Source of the DNA: Bacillus paralicheniformis
Lineage (GTDB): Bacteria; Bacillota; Bacilli; Bacillales; Bacillaceae
Direction of reading: 5' to 3'
Assembly: GCF_001042485.2 (NCBI RefSeq)
Contig: NZ_LBMN02000016.1
Span: 1 to 64,000, forward strand
DNA length: 64,000 nt
The notes below the pieces were generated by a model. That model saw nothing but the letters and a program-made list of their open reading frames with translations. It made no database searches and was not told the origin of the DNA. A program made the position numbers and the translations under genes. Of this stretch, positions 45,922 through 53,936 are shown in pieces. Position 1 is the stretch's first letter; every line of letters starts with the position of its first letter.

Positions 45922-46776
45922 TTATTTTTTCCGCACTCTAAATTCTGTGAGGAAGTCTTCTTCTTTTAAAGAGTTATAGCTGTTTGGAAAAGAAACTTGA
46001 TATACTTTTCCATCCGTTTGAATGCCATGTGATTCAATAAAATCGTACAGTTTTTGATAGTATGAAAAATAATTTGTTGCCGTGCAATCAAATGAAATAC
46101 ATACATATTCGCCGGATGGGATTATATCTATATTCATGTTTTGTTCCCCTGTATCTATCTTTACTCCATCATAAATCGTAGTATAAACGCTGTTGCAATA
46201 AATGTCACCGGAATCTTTATAAGGCTTTAAATCATAAATCAATCCATAATAGTTATCAACGATTTCTCCTCTTTCTTCAAGAACTTCAGCCAATTTTCGG
46301 TAATACAAATCTGATTGGTCATGAGGATTCACTTGAGGTGTCACTGCTTTTAAAATGGTTTGGTCTCCTATATGTCGAACATAAACTAGACCTTCTTCTT
46401 TTTTAGTGCGTATCTCCAATTGTTCATTAAGCTGGTGCTTTCTTCTTTGAAGCAATTGCCTGGCACGTTCGAGTCTTTCCATCTCACGCTCAATCACGCT
46501 TTCTTGCTCCTCAAGAAAGGCTTGCATCCGTTCGGGGGTAGATGTATGCGAAATCATTCGCTTAATTTCTCCCAACGGCGTTTTAATAGATTTGAGATAT
46601 TTTATAATATCTAAATAAAAGAACTGTTTAACATGGTAATATCGATAGCCATTATCCCGGTCTGTGCATTGAGGCTTAAAAATTCCGATCTTATCATAAT
46701 AGCGCAATGTTTGAATGGAAATGTTATTAAGACGGGCTGTTTCCCCGATTGAAAAATATTCCTTCAACAATCTCAT
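45922..46776 (-). CDS. MerR-family regulator with effector-binding domain
   Basis: 284 residues: MerR winged HTH at 8-75 (FSIGETARLNNISIQTLRYYDKIGIF), a long coiled coil at about 85-125 (EEQESVIEREMERLERARQLLQRRKHQ), and a C-terminal GyrI/BmrR-like ligand-binding domain. It resembles the BmrR/BltR multidrug-responsive group. TTG codons at positions 3-4 could be the start, since the ATG is very close to the AAAGG site. Transcribed towards the dyad promoter it probably activates. Confidence 0.9.
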   Translation of the reverse strand: MRLLKEYFSIGETARLNNISIQTLRYYDKIGIFKPQCTDRDNGYRYYHVKQFFYLDIIKYLKSIKTPLGEIKRMISHTSTPERMQAFLEEQESVIEREMERLERARQLLQRRKHQLNEQLEIRTKKEEGLVYVRHIGDQTILKAVTPQVNPHDQSDLYYRKLAEVLEERGEIVDNYYGLIYDLKPYKDSGDIYCNSVYTTIYDGVKIDTGEQNMNIDIIPSGEYVCISFDCTATNYFSYYQKLYDFIESHGIQTDGKVYQVSFPNSYNSLKEEDFLTEFRVRKK

Positions 46777-47040
46777 CCTTTCTTCTTAGTTTCTAATTCT
46801 TTATGTATTTCACGATAGGTTCATGGTTCTTCTGATTATCGAAACGCGAATAGAAATTAACCACATTATAGCAATTTCACGGTCGATGGAGCATATATAA
46901 TGTCTTGAATAGCGGTATTCCCAGGGATTGTGCTGAAAAAAACAACAGAATATGCGACATACTAAGCATCTTCAAGTTCAATGTTTAATCCGCCACCTGA
47001 TCTTGTATGCAGATCATGACCATAAACTCTCCCTGAACGT
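46777..47040. other. Intergenic remnant region
   Basis: Upstream region of the MerR gene. At 46962-47036 the minus strand encodes a C-terminal tail, GHDLHTRSGGGLNIELEDA, with a stop; a probable remnant of an unidentified gene cut off by sigK copy 4. Confidence 0.35.
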
Positions 47041-47307
47041 GGCAACGAAATCACCCTTACGATGTCCTCAAGGTCGAAAAAACGAAAGCTTCATCGTCAC
47101 CATCAAGCTCATGTATAAAGCTTGAAAAGTGAATCATTCATCGACATCCTTAAGGAGAGAGAAAAAGAAGTCATCGTCGGCCGCTTCAGCTTGATTTGAA
47201 GAAAGAAAAGACGGAGCGTGAAATCGCGAAGCTGCGTGTCTGGGCCTGGGAAGCACGCTTTGATGAAGATATCTCATGAGTTTTGCCGTGCTGAAAAGGA
47301 GAAGTGA
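47041..47307 (+). repeat. sigK 3'-end fragment, copy 4 (degenerate)
   Basis: Starts at GGCAACGAAATCA exactly like copy 1, also preceded by GT, and runs to the end of sigK (GAAAAGGAGAAGTGA) with several deletions: GATGTCCTCAA, TCATCGACATCCTTAAGG, GAAGTCATCGTCGGCCGCTT and GATGAAGAT blocks are intact. Frame destroyed; the sigK terminator is absent. Confidence 0.88.
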
Positions 47308-47380
47308 CGTCAACCAAAAGCAAGCTAATAAGTCGTGCCATTTATACATTATTTTAGAATTGATCATCTTTTTATTAATT

Positions 47381-47391
47381 CCCCCCCCCCC
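47381..47391 (+). repeat. Homopolymeric C tract
   Basis: Eleven consecutive Cs in AT-rich DNA between sigK copy 4 and the lysR pseudogene terminator. Confidence 0.85.
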
Positions 47392-47394
47392 AAT

Positions 47395-47426
47395 ATTAAA
47401 ACCGCGTGATTGCTTACCACGCGGTT
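47395..47426 (-). terminator. Terminator of the lysR pseudogene
   Basis: AACCGCGTG (47400-47408) pairs with CACGCGGTT (47418-47426); TTTTAAT follows on the minus strand. Confidence 0.8.
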
Positions 47427-48289
47427 CTAATCAAATCTATAATTCTCAACAAAATAGACAAATTCTTTTGCCGTTTTCAATTTGATGGTTTCGTTATGAT
47501 AGATCATCCAAGTTTTTCGAATCAGCGGTTCATCATGTGCATCTTTTATCGTAAAACATTTTATATCTTTATCTTCTTTTAAAAGGACGCTTGGGAGGAG
47601 GCCATATCCCAGTCCATTTCTCACCATTTCTTTACATGTATCGGTACTATCCACTTCGATCTCTATGCGCGGGGATGGCGAAAATTTTCCTCTCCACCAA
47701 TCATCGATTAACCTCTTTAGGTTCGCATCCGTTTTATATTCAATCCTCGGCAATTCGGGAAGCTGTTCGAGATCGATTTTTTCCTTGGAAGCAATACAAA
47801 TATTTTCTTCAAAGAGGAAACATTTCGATTCCGCCCATGCGAATCTCCACGTACAAATCCAAAATAAACTTTTTTATTATAGACAAGATTATACACTTCG
47901 CTGCTCAACCCGGTGATAACCTCATAGTCTACTCTCGGATAGCGGTTTTTAAAAAGTCTCAGTATGTTTGGAAGCATATTTTTCGCAAAAATATTAGACA
48001 CGCCTAACCGGATGGTTCCAACTACCTCTTGATTCATATTCCAAATGGTTTCTTTCATTTGACGCATTCTTTCAATCATTTCACCAGCACATTTGGCGAG
48101 GTACTCACCTTCTGCGGTAAATCGAATCCCTCTTGTTCCACGTTCTATGATCGGTACTTGAAACTCTTTCTCGATGTGCTTAATGCGCTTTGTTAAAGCA
48201 GGTTGGGATATGTATAAAATCTGAGCAGTTTTAGAAATGTTGTTATGAAAATACAGATTTTCAAGCATTACCCAATCACGATCATCCAT
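47427..48289 (-). pseudogene. LysR-family regulator with one frameshift
   Basis: The N-terminal HTH (MDDRDWVMLENLYFHNNISK, ISQPALTKRIKHIEKEFQVPIIERG) and first part of the effector domain are in one frame; the rest (AWAESKCFLFEEN ... GLGYGLLPSVLLKEDK ... FVENYRFD) is in the next. The break lies at 47840-47845, where the minus strand reads GATTCGCATGG; one extra T would give D-F-A-W and restore one ~287-residue protein. Start ATG 48287-48289 is preceded by GGAG. Divergent from rraA, its likely former target. Confidence 0.88.
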
Positions 48290-48417
48290 CCTGGCCACTC
48301 CATCATTACAAATAGTTTTCGTTATAGCTAAGTATAACATTTTTGAATACTGATACAGCTCATTTTTTCGGTATAGTATGGTTATGAAAAAATTCAAACA
48401 AAGAGGTGCTTGAATTC

Positions 48418-49035
48418 ATGGATCAAATAATTGATCAGTTTCACTCCATTCCTACTACCTGCATTTCTGATGCTCTGGACGGTTTGAATAACTTACACCC
48501 GAGTATTAAGCCGCTAAAGGAAGACTTCGTCCTTAGCGGAAGAGCTTTTACGGTAAAAATGCCCGTAGGTGATAATTTAGCCGTACTTAAAGCCATTCGA
48601 ACAGCCAAACCTGGAGATATTCTTGTCATTGATGCGAAAGGCGATGAATATAGAGCGATTGCGGGAGATTTTGTCGTCGGAATGGCCAAAACACTGGAAT
48701 TAGGCGGAATTGTTGTGGATGGAGTCATCCGGGATTCGACGGGAATAAAGGAACTGGATTTTCCTGTTTTTTGTAAAGGGACAACCGTTGCTGCAAGCGG
48801 TAAAGCGGGTGTCGGCGAATTAAACGTTCCAATTTCTTGCGGGGGTGTTTCAATTAAACCCGGTGACATTATTGTTGGAGATGCAGACGGCGTTGTGGTG
48901 GTCCCGAAGGAATTAGAAGAAGCAACACTAAAAAAAGCCAAGGAAAAGCTGCTCAAAGATCACCAACGAGAATCCTCGATTTCTGGTGACAAAGAAGCGA
49001 CGATCAAATACTTAGATTCAATGATTTCCAAATAA
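48418..49035 (+). CDS. RraA-family aldolase-like protein
   Basis: 205-residue RraA/HMG-aldolase fold protein: ALDGLNNLHPSIKPL, then AGDFVVGMAKTLELGGIVVDGVIRD containing the metal/pyruvate-enolate site (G-x3-D-G-x-[IV]-R-D), and PGDIIVGDADGVVVVP. Members cleave 4-hydroxy-4-methyl-2-oxoglutarate or 4-carboxy-4-hydroxy-2-oxoadipate to pyruvate and a second acid. Convergent prpF-like gene supports an aldolase rather than an RNase E inhibitor role. ATG 48418 is used; an upstream GTG lies in the AGAGGTG site. Confidence 0.88.
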   Translation: MDQIIDQFHSIPTTCISDALDGLNNLHPSIKPLKEDFVLSGRAFTVKMPVGDNLAVLKAIRTAKPGDILVIDAKGDEYRAIAGDFVVGMAKTLELGGIVVDGVIRDSTGIKELDFPVFCKGTTVAASGKAGVGELNVPISCGGVSIKPGDIIVGDADGVVVVPKELEEATLKKAKEKLLKDHQRESSISGDKEATIKYLDSMISK

Positions 49036-49047
49036 CTGAGTGTAAAC

Positions 49048-49076
49048 AAAAGGGCTGGCATCCATGCAGCCCTTTT
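49048..49076. terminator. Bidirectional terminator rraA / prpF
   Basis: AAAAGGGCTG / CAGCCCTTTT stem with a 9-nt loop between converging genes. Confidence 0.85.
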
Positions 49077-49084
49077 ATGATCTG

Positions 49085-50239
49085 TTATTCTTGATCCGGT
49101 ATCAGAACCAAGCCCTCCATTAATCTTCGAGCACTTCGGCTCATGGTTACTTTCTTCACTTCCCATCCTGCTTGATCATGAGCAGCTTCTGCACCCACTT
49201 TCAAAGTACCGGATGGATGACCGAAACGGAGCTCCGGCCTCGCATCCCCTATAATCCTGCTGACAATCGTTCCCGGTATTGCGGCCGCGGCAGCAATAGC
49301 TACAGCGCCTGTACCGGTCATGGCATGATGAAGCTTACCCATGGAAAGAATGCGTGCCAGAATATCGATATCTTCTCCATGTACTTCTTTTCCGTCAGAT
49401 GTTGTGTAGCTCGCAGAGGTTTCAAAAAATGCGATTTTAGGTGTGTGCTGACGATTGGTCATTGCGTACTCCACGCTTTCCGCTAGACCCATCATCACCG
49501 CTCCATGGGCCCGAATCGCTTCAAAACGGGTCAATAGATCCGCATCGCCGTTGATATCTCCTTGCAGTTCAGTTCCCGATAATCCCATTGAAGACGCAGA
49601 AACAAAGACAGCAGGGTTTCCAGCGTTTATTAAAGTAGCCTCGACTTCTCCTACGCCTGGCACATGAATGATATCGATCGGATTCCCGGTCGGAAACATG
49701 TTTCCCCCATCGGCACCCGGATCAAGGAATTCAAGCTTTATTTCCGGTGCAGGGAAAGTGACTCCGTCCAGCGCGAAATCTCCAAGCTCTTGCACCTCCC
49801 CATCCTTCATCGGGACATGCGCCACGATCTTCTTCCCGATATTCTCCTGCCAGATATTGACCTCAGCCACGCCATCCAGCGGGGCATCTACCAGACCTCG
49901 AAATATCGAAGGACCTACAGCTGAAGTAAGATTCCCGCAATTTCCACTCCAATCAACCAATGGCTGTCCGATGACCACCTGTCCGAATAGGTAGTCTACA
50001 TCACATCCAGGACGATTGCTTTTACTAACAATAACCACCTTGCTCGTACTCGATGTGGCACCACCCAAACCATCGATCTGCTGGCCGTAAGGATCTGGAC
50101 TGCCTATTGGACGCAGTAAAACTTTATCACGTTTAGATGGATCGGTTGGCAAATCTTCTTTAAGAAAAAAGACACCCTTGCTTGTCCCGCCTCGCATATA
50201 CATTGCTGGAATTTTGATTTGTTTTCCCCATTTATTCAT
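49085..50239 (-). CDS. PrpF-family isomerase/tautomerase
   Basis: 384-residue protein of the PrpF/4-oxalomesaconate tautomerase family, with a diaminopimelate-epimerase-like double fold: PAMYMRGGTSKGVFF at the start, DWSGNCGNLTSAVGP carrying the catalytic Cys, and TGTGAVAIAAAAAIPGT in the second half. Members shift the double bond of methylaconitate or oxalomesaconate. With RraA next door, a pathway oxalomesaconate to carboxy-hydroxy-oxoadipate to pyruvate is a reasonable inference. Start MNKWGKQIKI at 50237-50239 behind GGAGGG; a GTG one codon earlier is possible. Confidence 0.9.
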   Translation of the reverse strand: MNKWGKQIKIPAMYMRGGTSKGVFFLKEDLPTDPSKRDKVLLRPIGSPDPYGQQIDGLGGATSSTSKVVIVSKSNRPGCDVDYLFGQVVIGQPLVDWSGNCGNLTSAVGPSIFRGLVDAPLDGVAEVNIWQENIGKKIVAHVPMKDGEVQELGDFALDGVTFPAPEIKLEFLDPGADGGNMFPTGNPIDIIHVPGVGEVEATLINAGNPAVFVSASSMGLSGTELQGDINGDADLLTRFEAIRAHGAVMMGLAESVEYAMTNRQHTPKIAFFETSASYTTSDGKEVHGEDIDILARILSMGKLHHAMTGTGAVAIAAAAAIPGTIVSRIIGDARPELRFGHPSGTLKVGAEAAHDQAGWEVKKVTMSRSARRLMEGLVLIPDQE

Positions 50240-50623
50240 CACTGTCGTTCCCTCCATGTTCTTTTCATAAAAAGAATGGATAGGCTCTTGTTAAAAGCAC
50301 GCTCTAGCATCCTCATCATAAATATTTTATCTCAGTGTTTGAAATAAAAAAAATAACTATATTTGATACCCAGCTATTAAATAAGTGAATAACAGCGATC
50401 CTCCGTAAGAAAAAGCTCTGGCTGGCGACAGAATGGATATTAGTGATACATAAGGAGATTACCCAGCGCTTGAAACGCGATCGTTAACAGCGCCGACAGC
50501 TCCTAAAAACAGCGATTCTATGGATAAATCACTATGCAGAACTTGTTTGAAAATTATAATATTTGTTCATAATGGATATGAACATCCTTAGCGTATTTCG
50601 GGTAAAAAGGAGGGTTACTTTAA
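50240..50623. other. Intergenic region upstream of the hemerythrin gene
   Basis: 384 bp. Holds the prpF upstream region and, near 50400-50530, patches of minus-strand frame interrupted by stops that I cannot assign. No recognised gene or clear operator. Confidence 0.35.
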
Positions 50624-51043
50624 TTGTCAGGTCCATCTTTGAATAAATTAGGTTCTCATAGATCCATCCACGATGGAGCAGTAACAGAAGGAAGGGATTT
50701 GATGGAGGTATTAGAACAGGTTTATGGCGAAAAACATAAAAAGCATGCTATGATTGCAGCAAGGGCTCTTCTCGAACATTGGGAAACCCGTACAATTGCA
50801 CATGCGGATTCAGAAGAAGAGGGTTTATACAAAAGAAAGCTTGAAGAAAACCCGGATATCTCTCATACACTAAGCATGCTTAAGCGTGATCATGATTTAC
50901 TTAGGATACTGGTAAGCGATATAAAAGAAGAACTGGATAAACAAGGGGTAAACGATGATGTAATCGACCGTTTTAAAGCGATATATGTTCTGGTTCAAAT
51001 ACATAATCGCGATGAGGAAAGCTATTTGCTGGACGGTCATTAA
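50624..51043 (+). CDS. Hemerythrin-like (HHE) domain protein
   Basis: 139-residue helical protein with the His/carboxylate spacing of hemerythrin-like di-iron proteins: HRSIHDGAVTEG, LEHWETRTIAHADSEEEGLY, LKRDHDLL and VQIHNRDEESYL. Likely binds oxygen or nitric oxide, or repairs iron-sulfur centres; neighbouring nar and hmp genes favour nitrosative stress. It starts with TTG, 9 nt after AAGGAGGG. Convergent with narI. Confidence 0.85.
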   Translation: MSGPSLNKLGSHRSIHDGAVTEGRDLMEVLEQVYGEKHKKHAMIAARALLEHWETRTIAHADSEEEGLYKRKLEENPDISHTLSMLKRDHDLLRILVSDIKEELDKQGVNDDVIDRFKAIYVLVQIHNRDEESYLLDGH

Positions 51044-51074
51044 AAAACGCGCTTTTTATTCAATGATCATGAAA

Positions 51075-51106
51075 TGAGCCACTCTTGAGTACTGAAGTGG
51101 CTTTTT
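51075..51106 (+). terminator. Terminator of the hemerythrin-like gene
   Basis: AGCCACT / AGTGGCT stem with a plus-strand TTTTT tail; it may also serve narI from the other side. Confidence 0.75.
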
Positions 51107-51128
51107 GTGTTTGGGCAGGTTCATTTTT

Positions 51129-51830
51129 CTATTTAAGCGCTTTTTTCGGATTCATTTTTCTGAATACAATATACTTTCTAGATAAGTATTCTAAAGGCAG
51201 ACTCCACACATGGACCAGTCTCGTGTAAGGCCATACGGCAAATAAAACAAATGCCGCCAAAATATGAAGTTGAAACCCGAGCGGTGCGTTCATCACTAAA
51301 TACGGAGAAGGCTGAAAGCTTAAAATTCCCCTGAACCACGGACCTATTGTTGCCCGATAATCAAACTCTCCTCCTGTCGCTGTATAAGCGACTGTATTTG
51401 TAAAACCAACAACGGTCACTACTCCGATTAAAAGCAATACATAAAGGTCTTTCTTTGAGCTGTTTCTCCTTACCCTTTTACTTCTAAGCCGACGTACTGT
51501 CAATAAGGCTCCTCCGACAACCATCATCACCCCGGCGGCTCCCCCGAACCATACAGCGCCAAAATGATACATATGTTCAGTTATTCCGACTGCATCATAA
51601 AACGCTTTAGGAATCAGCACTCCTGCCACATGTCCGAAGAAAACAAAAATGACACCATAGTGAAACAGCGTACTCCCCCACTTCAATAATTGATCTTTTT
51701 GGATAAATTCACTTGATTGTGCCGACCAACCGAATTGATCTGTATTATAGCGATGAACATGTCCGACAACAAAAATGGTTAACGATAAATAGGGAATGAT
51801 CACCCATAAGAAATAATCTAGTTCTGTCAT
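51129..51830 (-). CDS. narI: Respiratory nitrate reductase gamma subunit
   Basis: 233-residue membrane cytochrome b subunit that oxidises menaquinol and feeds electrons to NarH. Five membrane segments and heme-ligating His residues are visible (FVVGHVHRYN, TLFHYGVIFVFFGHVAG, LGFQLHILAAFVLFAVWPYTRLVHVW). Start ATG 51828-51830 with GGAGGG, 20 bp after narJ. Last gene of the nar operon. Confidence 0.95.
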   Translation of the reverse strand: MTELDYFLWVIIPYLSLTIFVVGHVHRYNTDQFGWSAQSSEFIQKDQLLKWGSTLFHYGVIFVFFGHVAGVLIPKAFYDAVGITEHMYHFGAVWFGGAAGVMMVVGGALLTVRRLRSKRVRRNSSKKDLYVLLLIGVVTVVGFTNTVAYTATGGEFDYRATIGPWFRGILSFQPSPYLVMNAPLGFQLHILAAFVLFAVWPYTRLVHVWSLPLEYLSRKYIVFRKMNPKKALK

Positions 51831-51850
51831 AACAATCCCTCCAATTTGAG

Positions 51851-52414
51851 TCATCCCGCATGGTGATCCGCGTCTTTTTCACTAGGTGGCAAATGTGTTG
51901 CAATGGCTGCTAAACAAGCTTTTAATAAAAAGCCATACGGATTATCCTCTTTTTCAAGCTCTGTCAGCAATAGGTCAATTGCTTTTTTGTGGATTAAAAA
52001 CACCTTTTGAACAAAGTCTTTTTCCGCAATTGAGGCAAATTCTAATATAAGCGGTAAATAGTCGGGCAATTCATCATTTTTAATATAAAACCCGGCTTTT
52101 GCAAACTCCATTTTTAATTTTACAAAAGCTAGGCTGCGCTCTCTATTCTCTCCAAATCTTCCATGGGTTAAATAAAGCGTTTTAGGTTCGCTAAAATCAA
52201 ACCACCGCACATAATTCTCGCACATCTCTTTAAAGGAGGTTTCATTTACATAGGTCAGAAACCGCCGAAGGCAGTACTTCATTCCTTTATCATTTATTTC
52301 ATCAACAATTTGACTTGCTTCTTCCGATTCTGTCCATTCTTTATCCGGATATCTCAAGAATAATGAACAAAGCTTAAACACTAATCTATCTTCTTCCATC
52401 CATTGTGTTCCCAT
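51851..52414 (-). CDS. narJ: Nitrate reductase assembly chaperone NarJ
   Basis: 187-residue helical chaperone of the TorD/NarJ family that keeps apo-NarG competent for molybdenum cofactor insertion. The SLFLRYPDKEW start and YVRWFDFSEPKTLYLTHG block are typical. It overlaps the end of narH by 29 bp; its GGAG site lies inside narH, so translation is coupled. An internal ATG five codons in is an alternative start. Confidence 0.93.
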   Translation of the reverse strand: MGTQWMEEDRLVFKLCSLFLRYPDKEWTESEEASQIVDEINDKGMKYCLRRFLTYVNETSFKEMCENYVRWFDFSEPKTLYLTHGRFGENRERSLAFVKLKMEFAKAGFYIKNDELPDYLPLILEFASIAEKDFVQKVFLIHKKAIDLLLTELEKEDNPYGFLLKACLAAIATHLPPSEKDADHHAG

Positions 52415-53936
52415 TTAGATCACTCCAATATTCTTCACTGAAGGCGTATAAATCTTCGTATTTTTCAGTGCCTAAACTGCAACCTGAGCAGCCCTCCATA
52501 AACTCGTACCCCGCTGAACCTTGTCCTGAATACATATTGCCTGCCTCTTCCCTGTGAGATTTTGGAATGACATAACGATCATTGTATTTCGCTATCGCGG
52601 ATAATTCATACAATTCGACAGCGGTTTCTTCAGTTAACCCGGCGTCTTCAAGGATGGCTTGATCAAACGATTGCTTCAAGTTAACACTTCTCATATAACT
52701 CCTCATGGCAACCATTTTCTTTAATACGCGTTCAATAACTTTTGTATCCCCCGCTGACATTAAATTCGCAAGGTATTGGATGGGGATTCTGAACTGCTTG
52801 ATCGTCGGAAAAATAATTCCGGGATCCAACATATCAATTTGACCGCCGAACGTATTGGTAATCGGACTTAAAGGCGGAATGTACCACACCATTGGCAAAG
52901 TTCTGTATTCCGGGTGCAAAGGCAGCGCCACCTTATGTTCCACAGCAAGCTTATATACAGGTGATGCTTGAGCCGCCTCAATCCAATCCTCCGGAATTCC
53001 GTCCTTCTTTGCTTGTTTGACGATTTCCGGATCATTTGGGTCCAAAAATAGGTTTAAGTGGGACTCATATAAATCCTTTGGGTCGGCAGCAGATGCCGCT
53101 TCTTCTATCTTGTCCGCGTCATATAAGACGATGCCGATGTAACGCAGGCGGCCGACGCAAGTCTCAGAACAAACTGTTGGCTGGCCGTTTTCAATACGCG
53201 GAAAACAAAACGTACACTTTTCGGCTTTATTCGTCTTCCAGTTAAAATAAACTTTTTTATACGGACAGCCCGACATGCAAAAACGCCAGCTGCGGCATGC
53301 ATCCTCATCAACAAGAACGATGCCGTCTTCATCACGTTTGTAAATGGCCCCGGACGGACAGGAAGAAAGGCATGACGGATTGATACAGTGTTCACAAATT
53401 CTTGGCAAATACATCATAAAAGCTTGTTCATATTCTTGAATCACCTGTTCATCAACATTGTGCATGTTCGGATCCTTTTTGCCTGTATCATAAACACCCG
53501 CAAGATCGTCTTCCCAGTTCGGCCCCCACTTCAAATCGATGTATTCACCGGTAAGCTGAGAGATAGGCCTTGCAACTGGCTGATGCTTTTTCTGAGGACT
53601 TTTGATTAAATTTTCGTAATCATAGGTCCATGGCTCATAATAATCATCGATTCGGGTCAAATCGGGGTTGTAAAAGATATTCAGCAGCTTTTTGGCACGG
53701 CCGCCGGCTTTCAATTCAATCTTTCCGTTCTTCAACTCCCAGCCTCCGCGGTGGGTTTCTTGGTTTTCCCATTCCCTCGGGTAACCGACGCCCGGTTTTG
53801 TTTCAACATTGTTCCACCACATATATTCGGCGCCGCTACGATTCGTCCATGTATTATTGCATGTCACACTGCATGTGTGGCAGCCGATACATTTATCGAG
53901 GTTCATCACCATTCCAAATTGCGCTTTAATCTTCAA
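52386..53936 (-). CDS. narH: Respiratory nitrate reductase beta subunit
   Basis: 516-residue iron-sulfur electron-transfer subunit. Cluster cysteines C16, C19, C22, C26 (CIGCHTCSVTC), then CEHCINPSCLSSCP and CRSWRFCMSGCP, in which Trp replaces one Cys to give the 3Fe-4S centre, and CTFCFPR ... CSETCVGR. The C-terminus carries a short Cys-containing tail (GCSGCSLG) beyond the usual length I recall for Bacillus NarH. Overlaps narG by 11 bp. Confidence 0.96.
   Translation of the reverse strand: MKIKAQFGMVMNLDKCIGCHTCSVTCNNTWTNRSGAEYMWWNNVETKPGVGYPREWENQETHRGGWELKNGKIELKAGGRAKKLLNIFYNPDLTRIDDYYEPWTYDYENLIKSPQKKHQPVARPISQLTGEYIDLKWGPNWEDDLAGVYDTGKKDPNMHNVDEQVIQEYEQAFMMYLPRICEHCINPSCLSSCPSGAIYKRDEDGIVLVDEDACRSWRFCMSGCPYKKVYFNWKTNKAEKCTFCFPRIENGQPTVCSETCVGRLRYIGIVLYDADKIEEAASAADPKDLYESHLNLFLDPNDPEIVKQAKKDGIPEDWIEAAQASPVYKLAVEHKVALPLHPEYRTLPMVWYIPPLSPITNTFGGQIDMLDPGIIFPTIKQFRIPIQYLANLMSAGDTKVIERVLKKMVAMRSYMRSVNLKQSFDQAILEDAGLTEETAVELYELSAIAKYNDRYVIPKSHREEAGNMYSGQGSAGYEFMEGCSGCSLGTEKYEDLYAFSEEYWSDLNGNTMDGRR

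Noticed and set aside
39680-47307. sigK fragments as attachment sites of a skin-like element
   Set aside because: The fragments begin about 75 bp downstream of the known skin junction and lack the AATGA-type core region, and no recombinase gene lies between them.
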